NCBI GenBank assembly: GCA_036245805.1
Contig: BTRK01000006.1
Coordinates: 49,903,257 to 49,967,256, forward strand
Reading direction: 5' to 3'
DNA: 64,000 nucleotides
Source of the DNA: Pristionchus mayeri
Lineage: Eukaryota; Nematoda; Chromadorea; Rhabditida; Neodiplogasteridae
Shown: positions 43,395-61,829 of the stretch, piece by piece
Layout of the letters: each line of letters starts with the position of its first letter
Numbering within the stretch: position 1 is the stretch's first letter
Notes under the pieces: model-generated
The model's database searches: none
What the model saw: the letters and a program-made list of their open reading frames with translations, nothing else
Told to the model about the DNA's origin: nothing
Program-made: the position numbers and the translations under genes

Positions 43395-46300
43395 CTACCC
43401 CTCCATATTTTCGGGGGCGGCTGGAGAAGCTGCTCCTTCGGCGCTAGTGGAATCGGCCTTCTTGGCGTTGAGCAGGGCGGTAGCTTGGGGAACGTCGTTC
43501 GCTGTTTCCTGCGAGCATAATAGATAAATCAACTTGTTTTGAGTTTCGAAAAGTTTCGAAAGTGGTATTTATAGTTTATTCCTTCCATGAAGTACAATGC
43601 CGACCTTGAGCGCGGCATCCGCGTCTTCCTTAGCGAATCCCATTGCGATCAGCTCGGCCAGCTTCTCCTCATCAACCTGGACTTCAGCGGCTGCAAAATT
43701 TTTAGGGCGTTCTTAATATTTTTATTTTAATGCCTATGCATCTCTTTTAATCGAGTGAAGGACGGTGATTGATGGAGTTTAGCGTGTGAAGAATGAACAG
43801 GTTAAACGGATGATGAAAACAATCTTGCGACCCCAGAAACACTTTGTATTTTGCCCTCAATCTAAGTAGTTTCTACTCAGCCTCATCAATTCTGAACACC
43901 GCCGCTGCAATGTTTTTCCTCAGAATCCCCCCCCCCCCGGATTCTGCTTACTCCGGAAGAGTTATCTCTAATACACTGAGCAGCAGTTGGCACCGCCAAG
44001 TCGCCATCTATCAGAAGTCTCAAAAAAGTTATCAGGAATGCGCCGAGCGGAAGCGCGCGTCAAAACAAGGTTTACACTTTGTGTTTACTTTTTTTCCTTC
44101 CGGGTTCAGGGCAATGAGTCAACAGAGAGAAAACAATTACCTTCCGCTTCCTCCAACTCAGCTTCGGTGTGAAACTCGACTGAGGTAGTCTCGTTGAGGG
44201 TGAACCTGAAATTTTTACGTTTAGGATATATAGGCGAATATATCCAGAAAAGAGGTAAAACACTGCTAATTATTCATGCCTCGTTGCGCGTTCGAGGGTA
44301 GACAAAGTAAAAATGTATAGGAAAGTCTCGCATGTTTTCCCTGGCCCACTCGACCTAGCGTGGTCGGTCAACAAACAGAAGCCACAACAACAAGATTCTC
44401 ACTTGTTCTTCGCCACGTCGATGCAGCAATTGTGTCGACGGATGAAGTCCATTCCCAGACGCACGTCGCGCTTGTCGTCGATAACGTCGAATCTCGTCTC
44501 GAACTTCGCCTCGCCAAACGCGACCTCGCCTGTAAAAGAATGGTTTATTCACAAGTAACCAATCCCTAATTTGTATTCGCGATCACTGGACCTTACGGCT
44601 GTACAAAGGAGGGTTAAATTTCGGAAACTTATCATTATTGTCAGTGTAGGTTTCAGGTGCGCTAAGCAGCTGATACAATATTTAGCGCACCTACAACTTC
44701 CCTCTTGCACAATCGTGTTTGTTGTAGGCCTTTATCAAACGAAGAATGTCACGAAGAAGTCAACTCACAAGAGTAGATGGTTCCTGCGTTTCTATCAGTA
44801 GCTCGAATGCTGCTGGTGCGACCGAGAATGCGCATATCTACCAGATGCTCCCTGATCCGCCATCGCCTCCAGATTCCTTCTCTCGTCAGCCATGAAGGCG
44901 TCGAACTCGCGCTTGAATGCCTCTGTAATATAGGCAATTGACCATTTTGCAGCAGCAATTTCGCTTACGAGGAAACCGAAGTCAAGCATACGTATGTTGT
45001 GCCCAGCCGAAATTGACAATAGAGCGAAGCCCAAGACAATTCTAAGATTTTTAATAATATATCTTAATATTTACCGTAGTTGGTCGGCTCGCTGACAAAC
45101 TGATCGTGGAGCGCGCGGCGAACATTGAAAAATTCTAATACAGCTCGTCTTCTTTATTTCCACGTTGAACAGATTTTGACACTAGTTCTGATAAGAACCT
45201 CCTGGATGAAAATTTTTAAAAAAAACATTTCTGTGAGTGTACGAATGCATTAAAAATCCTGAAGAAGGTTACTTTTTTAGTTTCTCGACTTTGTCTCCTC
45301 ATTTCCTTCCAACCAACCTTTTTCTGCGTGCGCATATACTGCATCTTCACGTACAGCTCCCTGCACTCCTCCTCGTCCTTCTGCGCCTGCGTCTTCGGGA
45401 TGAGTCTGCTGAACTGAAAAGCGCATCTTAGCAACGTTGATTGATCAACCAATTTGTCTCATCATGCGATATACGCTCAGAAGAGCATGGACAGATGTAG
45501 GTTGCACTCCACCAGTTGTTGCCAATAGCTCATGTCATGCCAATAATATAGTCAGCTATCGTGGCGATAGCACGTGCTGTTCATCTCCCGAACTTACATG
45601 GTCCAGGGGCACTTTGTCCAGGGGGATCTGCCCGAGAAGTTCCGCGAGTCGCTGCCTCTGGGCGTCGAGGGGGTCTCCGGAGCTGGAGGAGGCTGCGGGT
45701 CGGGAGTAGGGGGAGAAGGCGGGCGCTGCTGCAGCAGCAGGAGCAGCTCTCGATGGAGTAGGCGCAGCCCGAGGAGCGGCAGGAGGGGTGTAGGAGTAGA
45801 GCAGCAGACCGCCATCAGCCAGACCGCACTCCTGCAAGAGAGGTACTGATCATTTGTACACCTTTGAACATCACTACACTTGCATTTGTAATCAGAAATC
45901 TCTCTGTTTTCCATCACCCATCTAAATATATGGTTGCATATGTATATGGCTGCGCCACTGTTACAGCGGCAACACGGGCTTCCATCATTGCAAATGTCAC
46001 GAATACAATAGTCCCTGCCTATATGGCCTCTTCACGCTTCCTAGTTGAGTGATATTCCAAGAACTGTCAGACACGGATTCAATGTCATCATTAAAAGTAC
46101 AGTGCCATTCCGAAGTCATGTCCTAGTTGAATGATACACAATCTCACCGTCAGACTTCTCGTTCTCTGCGTGCCCAGCACGTCGACGTTGTTCTTCAGGA
46201 GACGGACGTTGGCAGCGTCGTGAGAGCCACGATCGAGGTCGATCATCACCTGGATTTTACTAACTGACTATCATCATATGAGGCCGTCTGTGATTGATTC

Positions 46301-46816
46301 GACAACTCGTATCGAGGCCTCGGAACAGCTCGAAACCTCAAGTTCACGAAAACATGATTTCTGGGGTAGTTTTCAATGTTGAACACAATGGCCAACATCA
46401 TTTTGCATAATTCGTTAATTGGAATTCGGTGTGGTGCCATCCCACTTGGCCACACCGAATTCCAATGAATCAATTATGCAAAATAGTGTTGGCCAATGTG
46501 TTCAGCATCGAAAACTATCTCAAAATCATGATTTCGTGAGTATGTGGTTTCGAGCTGTTTCTAGGCCTCGTTACGAATTGTTGAATTTATCGCAAACGGT
46601 CTCACATCATGCATCTACTAAATGCGTAATCAACATTTACTACCAATGATCGAATCACATCTACGAGTTGCAAGGTGTCGTCAGCCACTACATACGCAAG
46701 CCTACAAATTCATGAAATATTGGAAAACTTACCATCACTAGCAGGTTCTCGATGGGGCAGTCGTCGGAGAGATTGACGCTGGCGATACGGTCTCCGTCGC
46801 ACACAGTGTTCTGCAT
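43395..46816 (-). CDS. Ddi1-like protein, copy A, lacking the protease active site
   Basis: Ten minus-strand exons in phase: 46816-46733, 46249-46148, 45831-45598, 45413-45314, 45134-45075, 44922-44842, 44529-44403, 44205-44141, 43690-43605 and 43508-43395 (TAG). They give 350 residues. Ddi1 proteins are ubiquitin shuttles and aspartyl endopeptidases that cleave ubiquitinated substrates. Visible: an N-terminal ubiquitin-like region (LSDDCPIENLLVM ... VRLLKNNVDVLG), an Ala/Pro linker, the helical region (FKREFDAFMADE), the end of the retropepsin-like domain (GMDFIRRHNCCID) and a UBA domain (EEKLAELIAMGFAKEDADAAL). The D-S/T-G segment seen in copy B is absent. Only an out-of-frame scrap of that domain remains at 44,771-44,822. 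Catalytic death is inferred; ubiquitin binding may remain. Confidence 0.8.
44645..44697. repeat. Short inverted repeat related to the 40,386 palindrome
   Basis: GTAGGTTTCAGGTGCGCTAA pairs with TTTAGCGCACCTAC across a short loop. It lies in the intron of Ddi1-like copy A next to the missing protease segment. Confidence 0.6.
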
Positions 46817-47637
46817 GATTGAGGCGCCTGCTAGAATGTACATAACATTTAAATCACCAAGACCTGATAGTGTCCGGTAGCAGGAATAAGTTCGAGTTTT
46901 CATGGAGAATGACCTAGAGAGGCACGGAAGAGCAACACGACCGACACAGTAACATAGCTGAGGGGGACTAATGGTGGAATGAAAGGACACATAGGTCCGG
47001 TCACTGTCGGAGTTGAGAAAAAGTATGGGCTAGAAAGAACAGAAGAAATCAAAAGAAGCTCAGCAGAACCACTAATGGTCAAGATATGTGCGAGTACTCT
47101 AGGCTGACTAGTGGCGTCTATGGATCTGCTGCTACCGACCGCGACGCTTCGAAATCTTTTCGAAACTATTGAGATGATAGGATGAGGGACGCCGGATCAC
47201 GCCGGGCAACCACATCACACTGATCGAGGAACGCCAGAGGGCATACAGTAGTCAGACACTTTATTCAAATCATCGGGGAGGTAGTGCACACGAAACATGA
47301 AATGACCATTTCATAATTGCGTACTCGATGGCGCAGTTACACAATTGTGCACAATATGGTTTCGGAAAATATAAGTTGTTGTGGAATACTCGATTCAATA
47401 GATACATACAAGGTGATCCCTATCAAGTCAAGGGAATGCAAGTGGTTGTGATAGAGTATTGGGCAATAGTTCGGATAAGAACCCACCGGATGAGAACAAC
47501 AAATAATAGTATTTAGTAGTATTTTTACAGAAGAATTGTGGACGGTGTGGGAACTTAACGTGGACATACTGGAGTAGGTTACTTTTTTGGTTCTCATCCG
47601 GTGGGTTCTTATCCGACCTAGTGCCAAGTATTGTCAG
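46817..47637. other. Spacer between tandem Ddi1-like genes
   Basis: Contains the 5' flank of copy A and the 3' flank of copy B, with a minus-strand AATAAA (plus TTTATT at 47,260-47,265) as a candidate poly(A) site for copy B. A 162-bp inverted-repeat element is at 47,467. No exon was seen. Confidence 0.6.
47467..47628. repeat. Longer inverted-repeat relative of the GGCACTAGGTCGGAT family
   Basis: CGGATAAGAACCCACCGG on the left pairs with CCGGTGGGTTCTTATCCG on the right, which continues into ACCTAGTGCC, the terminal sequence of the TGACGTCA hairpins. The interior differs and lacks TGACGTCA. Degraded relatives occur near 30,410-30,475 and 45,180-45,300. Confidence 0.65.
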
Positions 47638-53847
<6,210 letters not shown>

Positions 53848-55043
53848 CGTGGACTTCTGAAGGTTTGAGATGAAAAGAACAGCTCGAATTACTCAAATCA
53901 TATCGCAATAAAGGCCTATTAAATACGGAAAGCATACTAAAATCGATTAATGCGTGAGTACCAAATTCTGAGTAAAATTTGAGAGGATGAGAAAAAAGAG
54001 CGAGCAGAGCGTGGTCTGGGAAGAATGAGGGGAAAGAGCCACACGAGAGTCGAGCAAGTACAGCAAGAGGAAGAGAGGGGAACGGCACTTTAAGTTCAAG
54101 GAAGAAGGGGGAAGAAGGGGCAAAACTAGGAGAAGAGTGTGTAAGACGAATTGGTCACCCCTTTACCTCGTTCCTGACCCCTCTCGTGAGAGTCGCGAAA
54201 GAAATAGAGATGCTGATAATTGGTAGTGTGCTGGCGCGTGCAGACGGCTTGGGCGATTTGCTAAAAGTCGGACGAAAACACACCACTGAAAAAGTGAGGA
54301 GAGCCGGGGAAACTTCCAGAGAAAATACGTGATTCGACATGTGTTCTGTTTTCGAAATTGTCTCTGTTTTCAGCCTTTTATCTCGTAATCGGAGAGACAC
54401 ATAGCGAACGAACCAAGAATTGATGGATGCAGTGGGGAAATATGAGGAGTATGGCTATGAATAAGTGGAGGGAGTGAATATGAGAACAACAATTCGAAGT
54501 ATCCAAATTAATGTGAAAGATAGAGGTCGATCACATACGAAATTCGATGAACAATATAATATAGGTCTAGAAGTAACAAATCTCGCATATAATATATTTT
54601 GATTGAAAAATTGGACTACAGAACAGTATTTTGGAAAAATTGGCTAACAAATGCCCGGTGTACAAAGGGGTTAAAAAACAGCAATTCCAAACTTATGATT
54701 TGCCACAATTCGAGGTATATATTTGCTGCTTGATTGATAGAGGAGATGAGGGACGGGAGACCGGACTGTTAATAAATATGAAAGTGTACAGTACTTTTGA
54801 GACGGGAATGCAACATGAAACGAGGGTAATCGGACTAATTCGTCGCAGGACGATGCGAATACAAAATATATTTGAATATCAAGGTTCGCGCGCGGTTATA
54901 AACATTAGGTTCATGGAGACGTGGATGGAAACACGGACAACAACGGTGGATCTAGGGGGGGGGGGGGTGAATCGAGCGAATCTCAACCATGCCTTGGGGC
55001 AAGGAAGGGAGTGGATCAGTTATCGGAGATCAAAGATCAAAGA
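53848..55043. other. Intergenic spacer between Ddi1-like copy B and the ILRUN homologue
   Basis: No supported exon. It includes a G run at about 54,953-54,967. The 168-codon plus-strand frame at 54,631 runs antisense into the last ILRUN exon and shows no domain. Confidence 0.55.
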
Positions 55044-58000
55044 TCACTGTGGATTCTCGGCGGGCGGAGTGCAGGGAGTGCAGGGCGGCACGTTGGGCGT
55101 GTCGCCACTCTCCATTGAAGGTGAAGTACCGAACTGAAATGATATAATGTTAAATAAAAGATCAGTACGGTAGTGCAAAATAATTTCTTGTCATCTCTCG
55201 ATTCCATTGCTTTATGTATCAGTGAACAGTTCATAGACAAAAATAAAATTTTAGCGGACGATTCTACTGTTTGACTGAATATTGTGTGCTCCTCTCCCCC
55301 TATTTCTAGCTTTATTTTTATAAGTAACGAGTGATAAATTTAATCTAATTGTTAAGAAATATCTACTCTCTGGAGAGCATTACAAGGCCAGCGTCACTTT
55401 GGGCTTATTATGTTTGCAGTGCCCAGCTTTCATCAAACCTGTTCTAGTCATGCCTACCATTTTCTCATCACAAATATTCGGGCTTCTTTGTCCTAATTAC
55501 GCAATATAAACCGACGCATTTCGAGTTTTCACTTCGATGTCTCGACATACTCGACTCCACACCAACCCCAGTATATACATAATCGCAATCGCCTACCGAT
55601 CTTGCCTGGACGCCGTCCATGTCCTCGTCGACTCTGCCGTGCAACTGGAAGGGATTGTGCATCGGGATGGCAACGTCCATTCGAGGATTCGGATCGAGAG
55701 GAGCCTGCGACGAGAAACCTGAAACTGCATATTTCATTATTTTCGAAAAAAATTTCAATTTCGAAATGGAGCTCCGTTCCCTGCGACAAGACGCTGCATT
55801 TGACCATTCCGATATACGATTTCCGATTATTCCGACTACATTTCCAGAAATATTTGCCTACGAAATTGCATAACGAGCCCCCATGACTGGAAGTTCCAAT
55901 GACTACTGAAGCCCCGTCAAATCAGAAATTGGAGCACGTCCTCATTAGTGCGCTTATTCATATCCTGTTTTCGTCGCTATAAATTGACACAATTTGTAAA
56001 TCGGTCACGAGGGCAGAAAATGTGTGCGCATGTGTTTCTGAGGATTTCGCTATCTATGAATTTCTAATCCTTTTTTCATGTTTTCCAATACCTTCAGCCA
56101 AAAATCTATTGCCGACTACATTCAGGTTTTGCTTACGAAATTGCATGACTCGATCCTATGACTCCTGAAGCCATCTAATCCGATTTTAGAGCACGTCCTC
56201 ATTAGTGCGCTTATTCACCCTTCCCTCGAAATTGAGACAATTTGTAAATTGGTCACGAGTGCAGAAAATTCGTGCCGATTGTGCGCATGTGTGTCTGAGA
56301 ATGTCTCTATCAATAGTTTCTAATGACATCGTTCCAAGAAACTATAATGTTCTACTCAGCGGTCGAAAATTTAAGTTTGATATCAACCACGAACTACAGG
56401 TTACGTGTAATTTAAATTGAGAGACGATTAACCGACTCCGTAGATCACTAACCGAACATGGAGGGGAATGATCGATCGGCGAGAGGGGCGGACGCCAGCT
56501 GCTGAGTGATGTCCATGATACCGTTCTGATCGACGGTGATGATGCACCAGATGGATTCTGCAAGTTGCGAATTTAAGATTACATTGTCATCTGAACGATA
56601 ACATACTGCTACTGTATTTAGTTTTTATTGAACAGAAACAAGCTAGAAAACGTTTTAATCCAGGGCAATTGAGGGGCGAGAAGAGATATCGGCACTACGT
56701 CGGATGAGAATTATGACGTCATGTCACCTTTGATATATCAAAGGTTACATGACGTCATAGTTCTCATCCGATCTTGTGCCGTATATATAGTTGTCATTTG
56801 ACTAACTGCACGCACCTCCGAAGGGCACCCGCTGGAACGTATTAAGGTGCCATCGGCTCTGATACATTCCGGCCATATTCGGGCTCTGCATTTCCACTGA
56901 GATCTCGATCTCCTCGCCAGGCTCGATTGAAGGGACGACCACCGCATTCTCGAACGCCAGAGGAGCGCCTGAAATGAACATGTCTAGTCTTTCAAAATAT
57001 TATTAGGTTGTCTCAAAAGTTTCTCCCTATTTTATTTTTCAAGTTTTTTCTCGTTTGCTTTTCCTGTCGGTTATTTCCATTTTGTGCAAGTTGGGGTTAT
57101 GTAAGTGGAATACAATAGTAGGTTTGAATCGTTTCTAGAAAGCGTTGTATGCGAATAATTATGCGAAATCTCGAAAACTCAGAAAATGTCCATTTTTGGG
57201 TGCTCTTTCTTCGTCACTACAATTTGAATATGAGCTAACATTTGATTATGCCCTCTTGATATGTGATACTATAAGGGTTGCTCTTCAAGATTATAGCAAA
57301 ATATCCGACATTCAAGACTTATTCAAAACAGGGTAGAGCAAAAAGGGTTGACTTCGAAGGACAAATTTCGCCATCTAGGTTTCGAATACTACTGTTCACG
57401 ATCAGGTTGTTGTAGACTTCCCGAATTTAAATTTTATAACAAACATGCCGAGTACTTCATTGACCACAACAATTGAGCTGGCTGGATCAAGCGCAAACGG
57501 TGCAGGGCTATACAATGTGTATCAACAGAAAACTGCCTAGCGTGATCTTAAGAACAAGAGCTCATCCAAGTGGGGATAATCAGGCCCCCTCACTATAATG
57601 CATACATCAACATGCCCATATATTGCGCTTTACAATAGTGTGTCAGTTATGTGCCTATCACAATTCTCCATACAACTATGAGCAAATAAAAAAACTGATT
57701 CTGGCGCAATTTCGCTGAATTGGAAGTTTGCTGTGTTGGTATTACTAATTGTGTAGACCTGTGATAGCTTATTTTCGAAAGAGTAACCAAGCATAATTCG
57801 ACTACTGAAGGACTTGTGGGGATTCATCAACATTGAAGGAAAGGAGAAATAAAAATCAAAAATCTGTAAAAAAGGGAGAAACTTTTGAGACAACCTAATA
57901 ATTTCAAAATGCAGGAGTACCAAAGGTGACAAATGCGCTTCCAGGTCAAGTGAGTTTACAGTCGTCAGAAAACGACAACGCTAGGTGTGGTAGGCCGGTG

Positions 58001-59328
58001 ATACCCTGCTAGTCCCAAGACCCACTAAACTGTGGAAAATAATCGATACGATTCTGATGAATTGTGAAAGTAATTTCAACAACTCACCTTCCATGAAGGC
58101 GATGCAACTTCCGGGCGGCCACGCGAGCAGTCCGTTGTTCCGCACTCGCCACGTCTTGGTGAAGCGCGTGTTGGGAGGAATCGCCTCGCCCTGAACAATA
58201 TTAATATTTTAATTTACCAACATTAAAAGAAATTTGGTGATCATGGAAAACATCAGGAGGAACATGAGGTGATATGAAACGATGATTATGGTTATGTAAA
58301 ATATTTTTTATATTTCAAAATCGTCTTTATCGTTACTATCGTCGAGCTATCCACACTTGCCTCGCCGATAGTGACGTCGTTGACGAGCTGCATGTTCAGC
58401 GCTGCGGCTTCGTACAGATTCGAGACGTTGTTCGAGGCGCCGTAGTCGTAGTAGTTACCCAGAGCAGTCTGGATGTTCCTGAAAATCCAGTATTTAGCGT
58501 TGATGCTAGACGATGCGCTACTTTTTCAGAACTTGATCCATCTTTATATTGAGTTTCCTCACTAGATTGGATCCCGAACGTGGTAAAAGTCACTGTTTAA
58601 GGGTAAAGAATAAGAATCGATGGATTTAGAGGCACGTCCTTATGCAGTTGTTTCAAGCCTAGGAAGTCTCGTCTTGAGAACTTCTCTTCTGATCTGATAT
58701 GGGACACGAACGGTCCAAAAAGTCGCTTATTCTGTTAAGGACTAGGAAAAGGGCTGGACGGCACGAACCAGTTGCTCATGTCGAGGAAGAAATGGCAGGT
58801 TTCGGGCGAGATCGTCACGTCCCCGCACACTTGCTGGAACTGTCGAATCAGCACCTGGAATGGACAGAGAGGATTAGCACAATCTGGCAAACCGGACTGA
58901 TTTACATGCTTCCAACGCTATTTTCGCCCCTGTATGGTAGATCTTTTGTTAAAACCATCGCGTCGATTATGCTAAATTCAAATGTCACCACACTTTCATC
59001 ATTCCTCCCACTATCTTATCGATAGGTCAGCGAGTTTGCTTGTTACTTAATCGATTACCTACTACTTCAATCAAAATTTAGAATAGATCCACATCCACCA
59101 GAAGTGAACATTTAGTGAAAGAACGAATTGTCATGTTTTCAAATCGGGCTGTGTGGATTAGTGCAATCTGGTTGTGAAATCGGACTGATTTGCGCGCTTG
59201 CAAAGCTTGCTATGGAACCATCGATTTTCCCGGGATATATCGCCATAAATGCTGACCTCCTTGTCGTTGGTACCCATGCATGAGAGGACGCGGGCGAGGT
59301 CACCGTCGATGTCGCGGTCAGTCTCCAT
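55044..59328 (-). CDS. ILRUN (C6orf106) homologue, UBA-like plus NBR1-type FW domain
   Basis: Eight minus-strand exons in phase: 59328-59257, 58854-58769, 58478-58361, 58190-58088, 56968-56816, 56557-56453, 55718-55597 and 55133-55044 (TGA). They give 282 residues. ILRUN family order is kept: an N-terminal segment (LARVLSCMGTNDKEVLIRQF), a UBA-like helix set (CHFFLDMSNWNIQTALGNYYDY), then the NBR1-like FW domain (VTIGEGEAIPPNTRFTKTWR ... NNGLLAWPPGSC ... MAGMYQSRWHL), and a disordered Pro-rich tail. In mammals ILRUN restrains IRF3/p300-dependent transcription; the worm role is unknown. Exon 1 follows a TTGCAG acceptor with only four nt before ATG, suggesting trans-splicing. Intron 3 begins with GC (GCAAGT). 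Intron 4 carries a decayed mariner, intron 5 a hairpin MITE. Confidence 0.92.
56691..56780. repeat. Hairpin MITE containing TGACGTCA, copy 6
   Basis: Arms GGCACTACGTCGGATGAG and complement ending CTTGTGCC, both with TGACGTCA, tip CCTTTGATATATCAAAGG. It lies in intron 5 of the ILRUN homologue, about 35 nt from the exon 5 donor. Confidence 0.85.
57003..57898. mobile_element. Internally deleted mariner-like element
   Basis: Terminal repeats begin TTAGGTTGTCTCAAAAG on both ends (about 29 bp), flanked by TA. At 896 bp it is about 400 bp shorter than a full mariner and has no open transposase. It lies in intron 4 of the ILRUN homologue. Its ends differ from those of the element at 8,163, so at least two mariner lineages are present. 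Confidence 0.85.
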
Positions 59329-60083
59329 CTCACTGCAAGACACTCGAGTCACTATTATTCTAGCCCGGACAAGACGGGCAAAAAGATAGAAATAACTCTG
59401 TAGGGTTATCGAAAAAAGGCGGAGAACATGAAACAACTCCCGGTGAAATGAACATTTCAGTAATAAATACGGGACAATGAAGACGCGACTTCTATTCGGG
59501 AACGATCTCGACGTGCAAAAAGCAAGCACAAACTCTACTGCAAGCAAGAAATCTAGCGGTTCAAGGTCGCTCAAGGACGAGATCGGCGAGGATAAAAACT
59601 GGGGTGGACGCCCGGGGTCAGCCCTCGGATCGGATGCGTCCGGTCTATTGCGAGCACGATCGATGCCAGTGGGTCGTCATGAGCAACCCGCCGCGCAATG
59701 GAACAGGGAGATACGAGGGAGGGGAGCATATCATAGATACAGCCAGGGACCGTTTAGGCCAAGCCCTGTTTAGTGCATAGAACGCACGCTCTCTCGACCC
59801 CTACACTATACTCGCTTGGCGCGCTTGCTTCTCGCGCGTCAGGATGTTTCGCTCGCGCACTAGCGGTGTGCATCCCACCATTCCCGTACCTTTCCCATGC
59901 GTCTTGCGTGTAGTCTGTATTTGTTGGTTGTGTGTGTGTCTCTGCTGGAATAGTCATCACCGTACTCCGCCCCTCCTGTACCCCTCTCTCCCCCCTCCAC
60001 TTGGCTTCGGCTCCACTCTTTCACTGACCCGTCTCTTGTCCCCTCTGCTTTCGCAACTGCCTCACTTTGCAGAGAGAGTAAAC
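59329..60083. promoter_or_regulatory. Shared upstream region of ILRUN homologue and SOD
   Basis: The ILRUN homologue (leftward) and SOD (rightward) are divergent, so this 755-bp segment holds both 5' flanks. The SOD-proximal part (about 59,860-60,083) is duplicated before the second SOD copy (62,630-62,968), including TTGGTTGTGT, CTCTGCTGGAATGG-like and the CTTTGCAG acceptor. No TATA box is assigned. Confidence 0.5.
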
Positions 60084-61829
60084 ATGTCGAACCACGCTGT
60101 GGCTGTGCTGAGAGGCGAGGGCGTCAATGGCGTCGTCCATATCCACCAGGTGCACTATTGTTTTGTTTATGTTTATCATATTTTCGGGCAAACTATGTCA
60201 AGGGTTAGGATACCCATTGACACTGGGTTGGCGTATCTGAACAGCTCAGATGTAGTCGATTTCGTTGAGAGTCGGGTTGTTTACTCCGTCTCAACTCCGT
60301 CCCACTCGTGCTAAACCGTGCCGAGTCGAGGTCATTTCGTGTCGAGATAGTCGATAGAGGGAAAAACGGCGCCGCCACAAACGAATGGAGCAGATGAAAA
60401 CCACAACGATTGACGTAAACAACGCCATATCTGGCCATTGATTGAAATATTGCGCATACGAATCGATTGGATACTGTCCAAGGCTATATTAAGATTAGAA
60501 TCTGAACCAAAGAGATCGATTGAACAAGATGCATGTTCCTCTAAACTCTCATTATTCCTCTTACTATCTCATCTAACGAGCAACTCATTTGCATACTCTG
60601 CTTGTTTAGCTTTTAATTTCCATCAAAAATACCTATTCTACACCCGATGCGAAAAAATTCCATACAATACTTTGGCTAGGGGGGATCTCCACATTTCTTG
60701 AGGGTGAGGGATTTCGGAGACTATGAGGTTTAATAGACGCTTGAACAGAATTCTATGGTAATCTTTGCAGAAGTCCGAGTCCGACCCCGCCGTGCTCAAG
60801 GGAGAGATCTCCGGTCTGGCGCCCGGCCTCCACGGCTTCCACGTCCACCAGTACGGCGACTCCACCAACGGCTGCATCTCGGCCGGACCCCACTTCAATC
60901 CCTTCGGCAAGACCCATGCTGGACCCAAGGTTTGTTGTGGTACCCAGTTTGGTGCCTGATACCGTACCCTAGTACCTGAGCCGTGAACTGTCGGTAGCAT
61001 CAGCACACTACGCTATTTTTGTGTCTCCCCCGTTCGTGCGGGGAACGCTGCCTATTATTGTAAACAAGTGTATAGTTGGGCGTCGTCGTTGCGAAATACT
61101 CTCGAGCTTCGGAGAGCATTGACTATACATAGAGAGAAGTGGGGCCGTTGCCATGAGAACCTTCACAAATGTTGGCGTATGATCACTACAAACTATAGCG
61201 GAGAGCGCGAGATACGGTAGAAGTCGGAGAGAGGTGGAAGGCGTGGAGGCAGAAGGCGTGGTGGATGAGGAAGCGATGAGGAAGTCGAGAGGCATCGGGG
61301 GTCGACGATGACGGCAGTCTAATTGCAGGACGAGAACCGCCACGTGGGAGACCTCGGCAACGTCGAGGCCGGAGCTGATGGCGTCGCTAAGTGCGTCTTT
61401 ATTTACATAATTTAAATTGTTAATTTAGTGTTTTTCCTATCACATGCACTGACTACATGCAACTAGAGACACGACGAAAGAGATAATTCGCATTACGCCC
61501 CACCTTCTCGGAATTCTAGCATGATTCACTAATACGGAAATATTCTGAACAAATTTATTCCAGATTCGAAATCACTGATAGCCTCGTGACCATCTACGGC
61601 GTCAACTCGATCGTCGGACGCGCGCTCGTCGTCCACGCCGGCGAGGACGATCTCGGTACGTTGCCTGATCCCTGATAACTGATTCCCTGATACCGTACCC
61701 AGGAGCAAATCAATAAATCGATAATCAGGTCGCGGCGTCGGCGACAAGGCGGAGGAGTCGCTGAAGACGGGAAATGCGGGCGCACGCTCTGCCTGCGGAG
61801 TCATCGCCCTTGCAGCGCCCACTGACTGA
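60084..61829 (+). CDS. sod-1: Cu/Zn superoxide dismutase, intact
   Basis: Five exons, 60084-60149, 60771-60929, 61329-61390, 61564-61655 and 61729-61829 (TGA), in phase, give 159 residues. The enzyme converts superoxide to oxygen and hydrogen peroxide. All ligands are present: copper H46, H48, H63 and H120 ([20 protein letters not shown]); zinc H63, H71, H79 and D82 ([14 protein letters not shown]). The disulphide pair is C57 and C149, and the guiding arginine is R146 in GARSACGV. There is no signal peptide, so it should be cytosolic. The start is the first ATG, 11 nt after a CTTTGCAG acceptor with no upstream exon, consistent with trans-splicing. The symbol is by family similarity. A degenerate tandem copy follows. 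Confidence 0.95.

Noticed and set aside
44842..45034. Reading copy A exon 6 through its donor to a stop as a truncated protein
   Set aside because: The donor at 44,840-44,841 matches the phase of the next exon, so the spliced model is simpler, though truncation cannot be excluded without cDNA.
59477..59773. 98-codon plus-strand frame between ILRUN and SOD
   Set aside because: Low-complexity Ser/Gly/Arg composition, no splice support and no resemblance to a family. It overlaps the likely divergent promoter.
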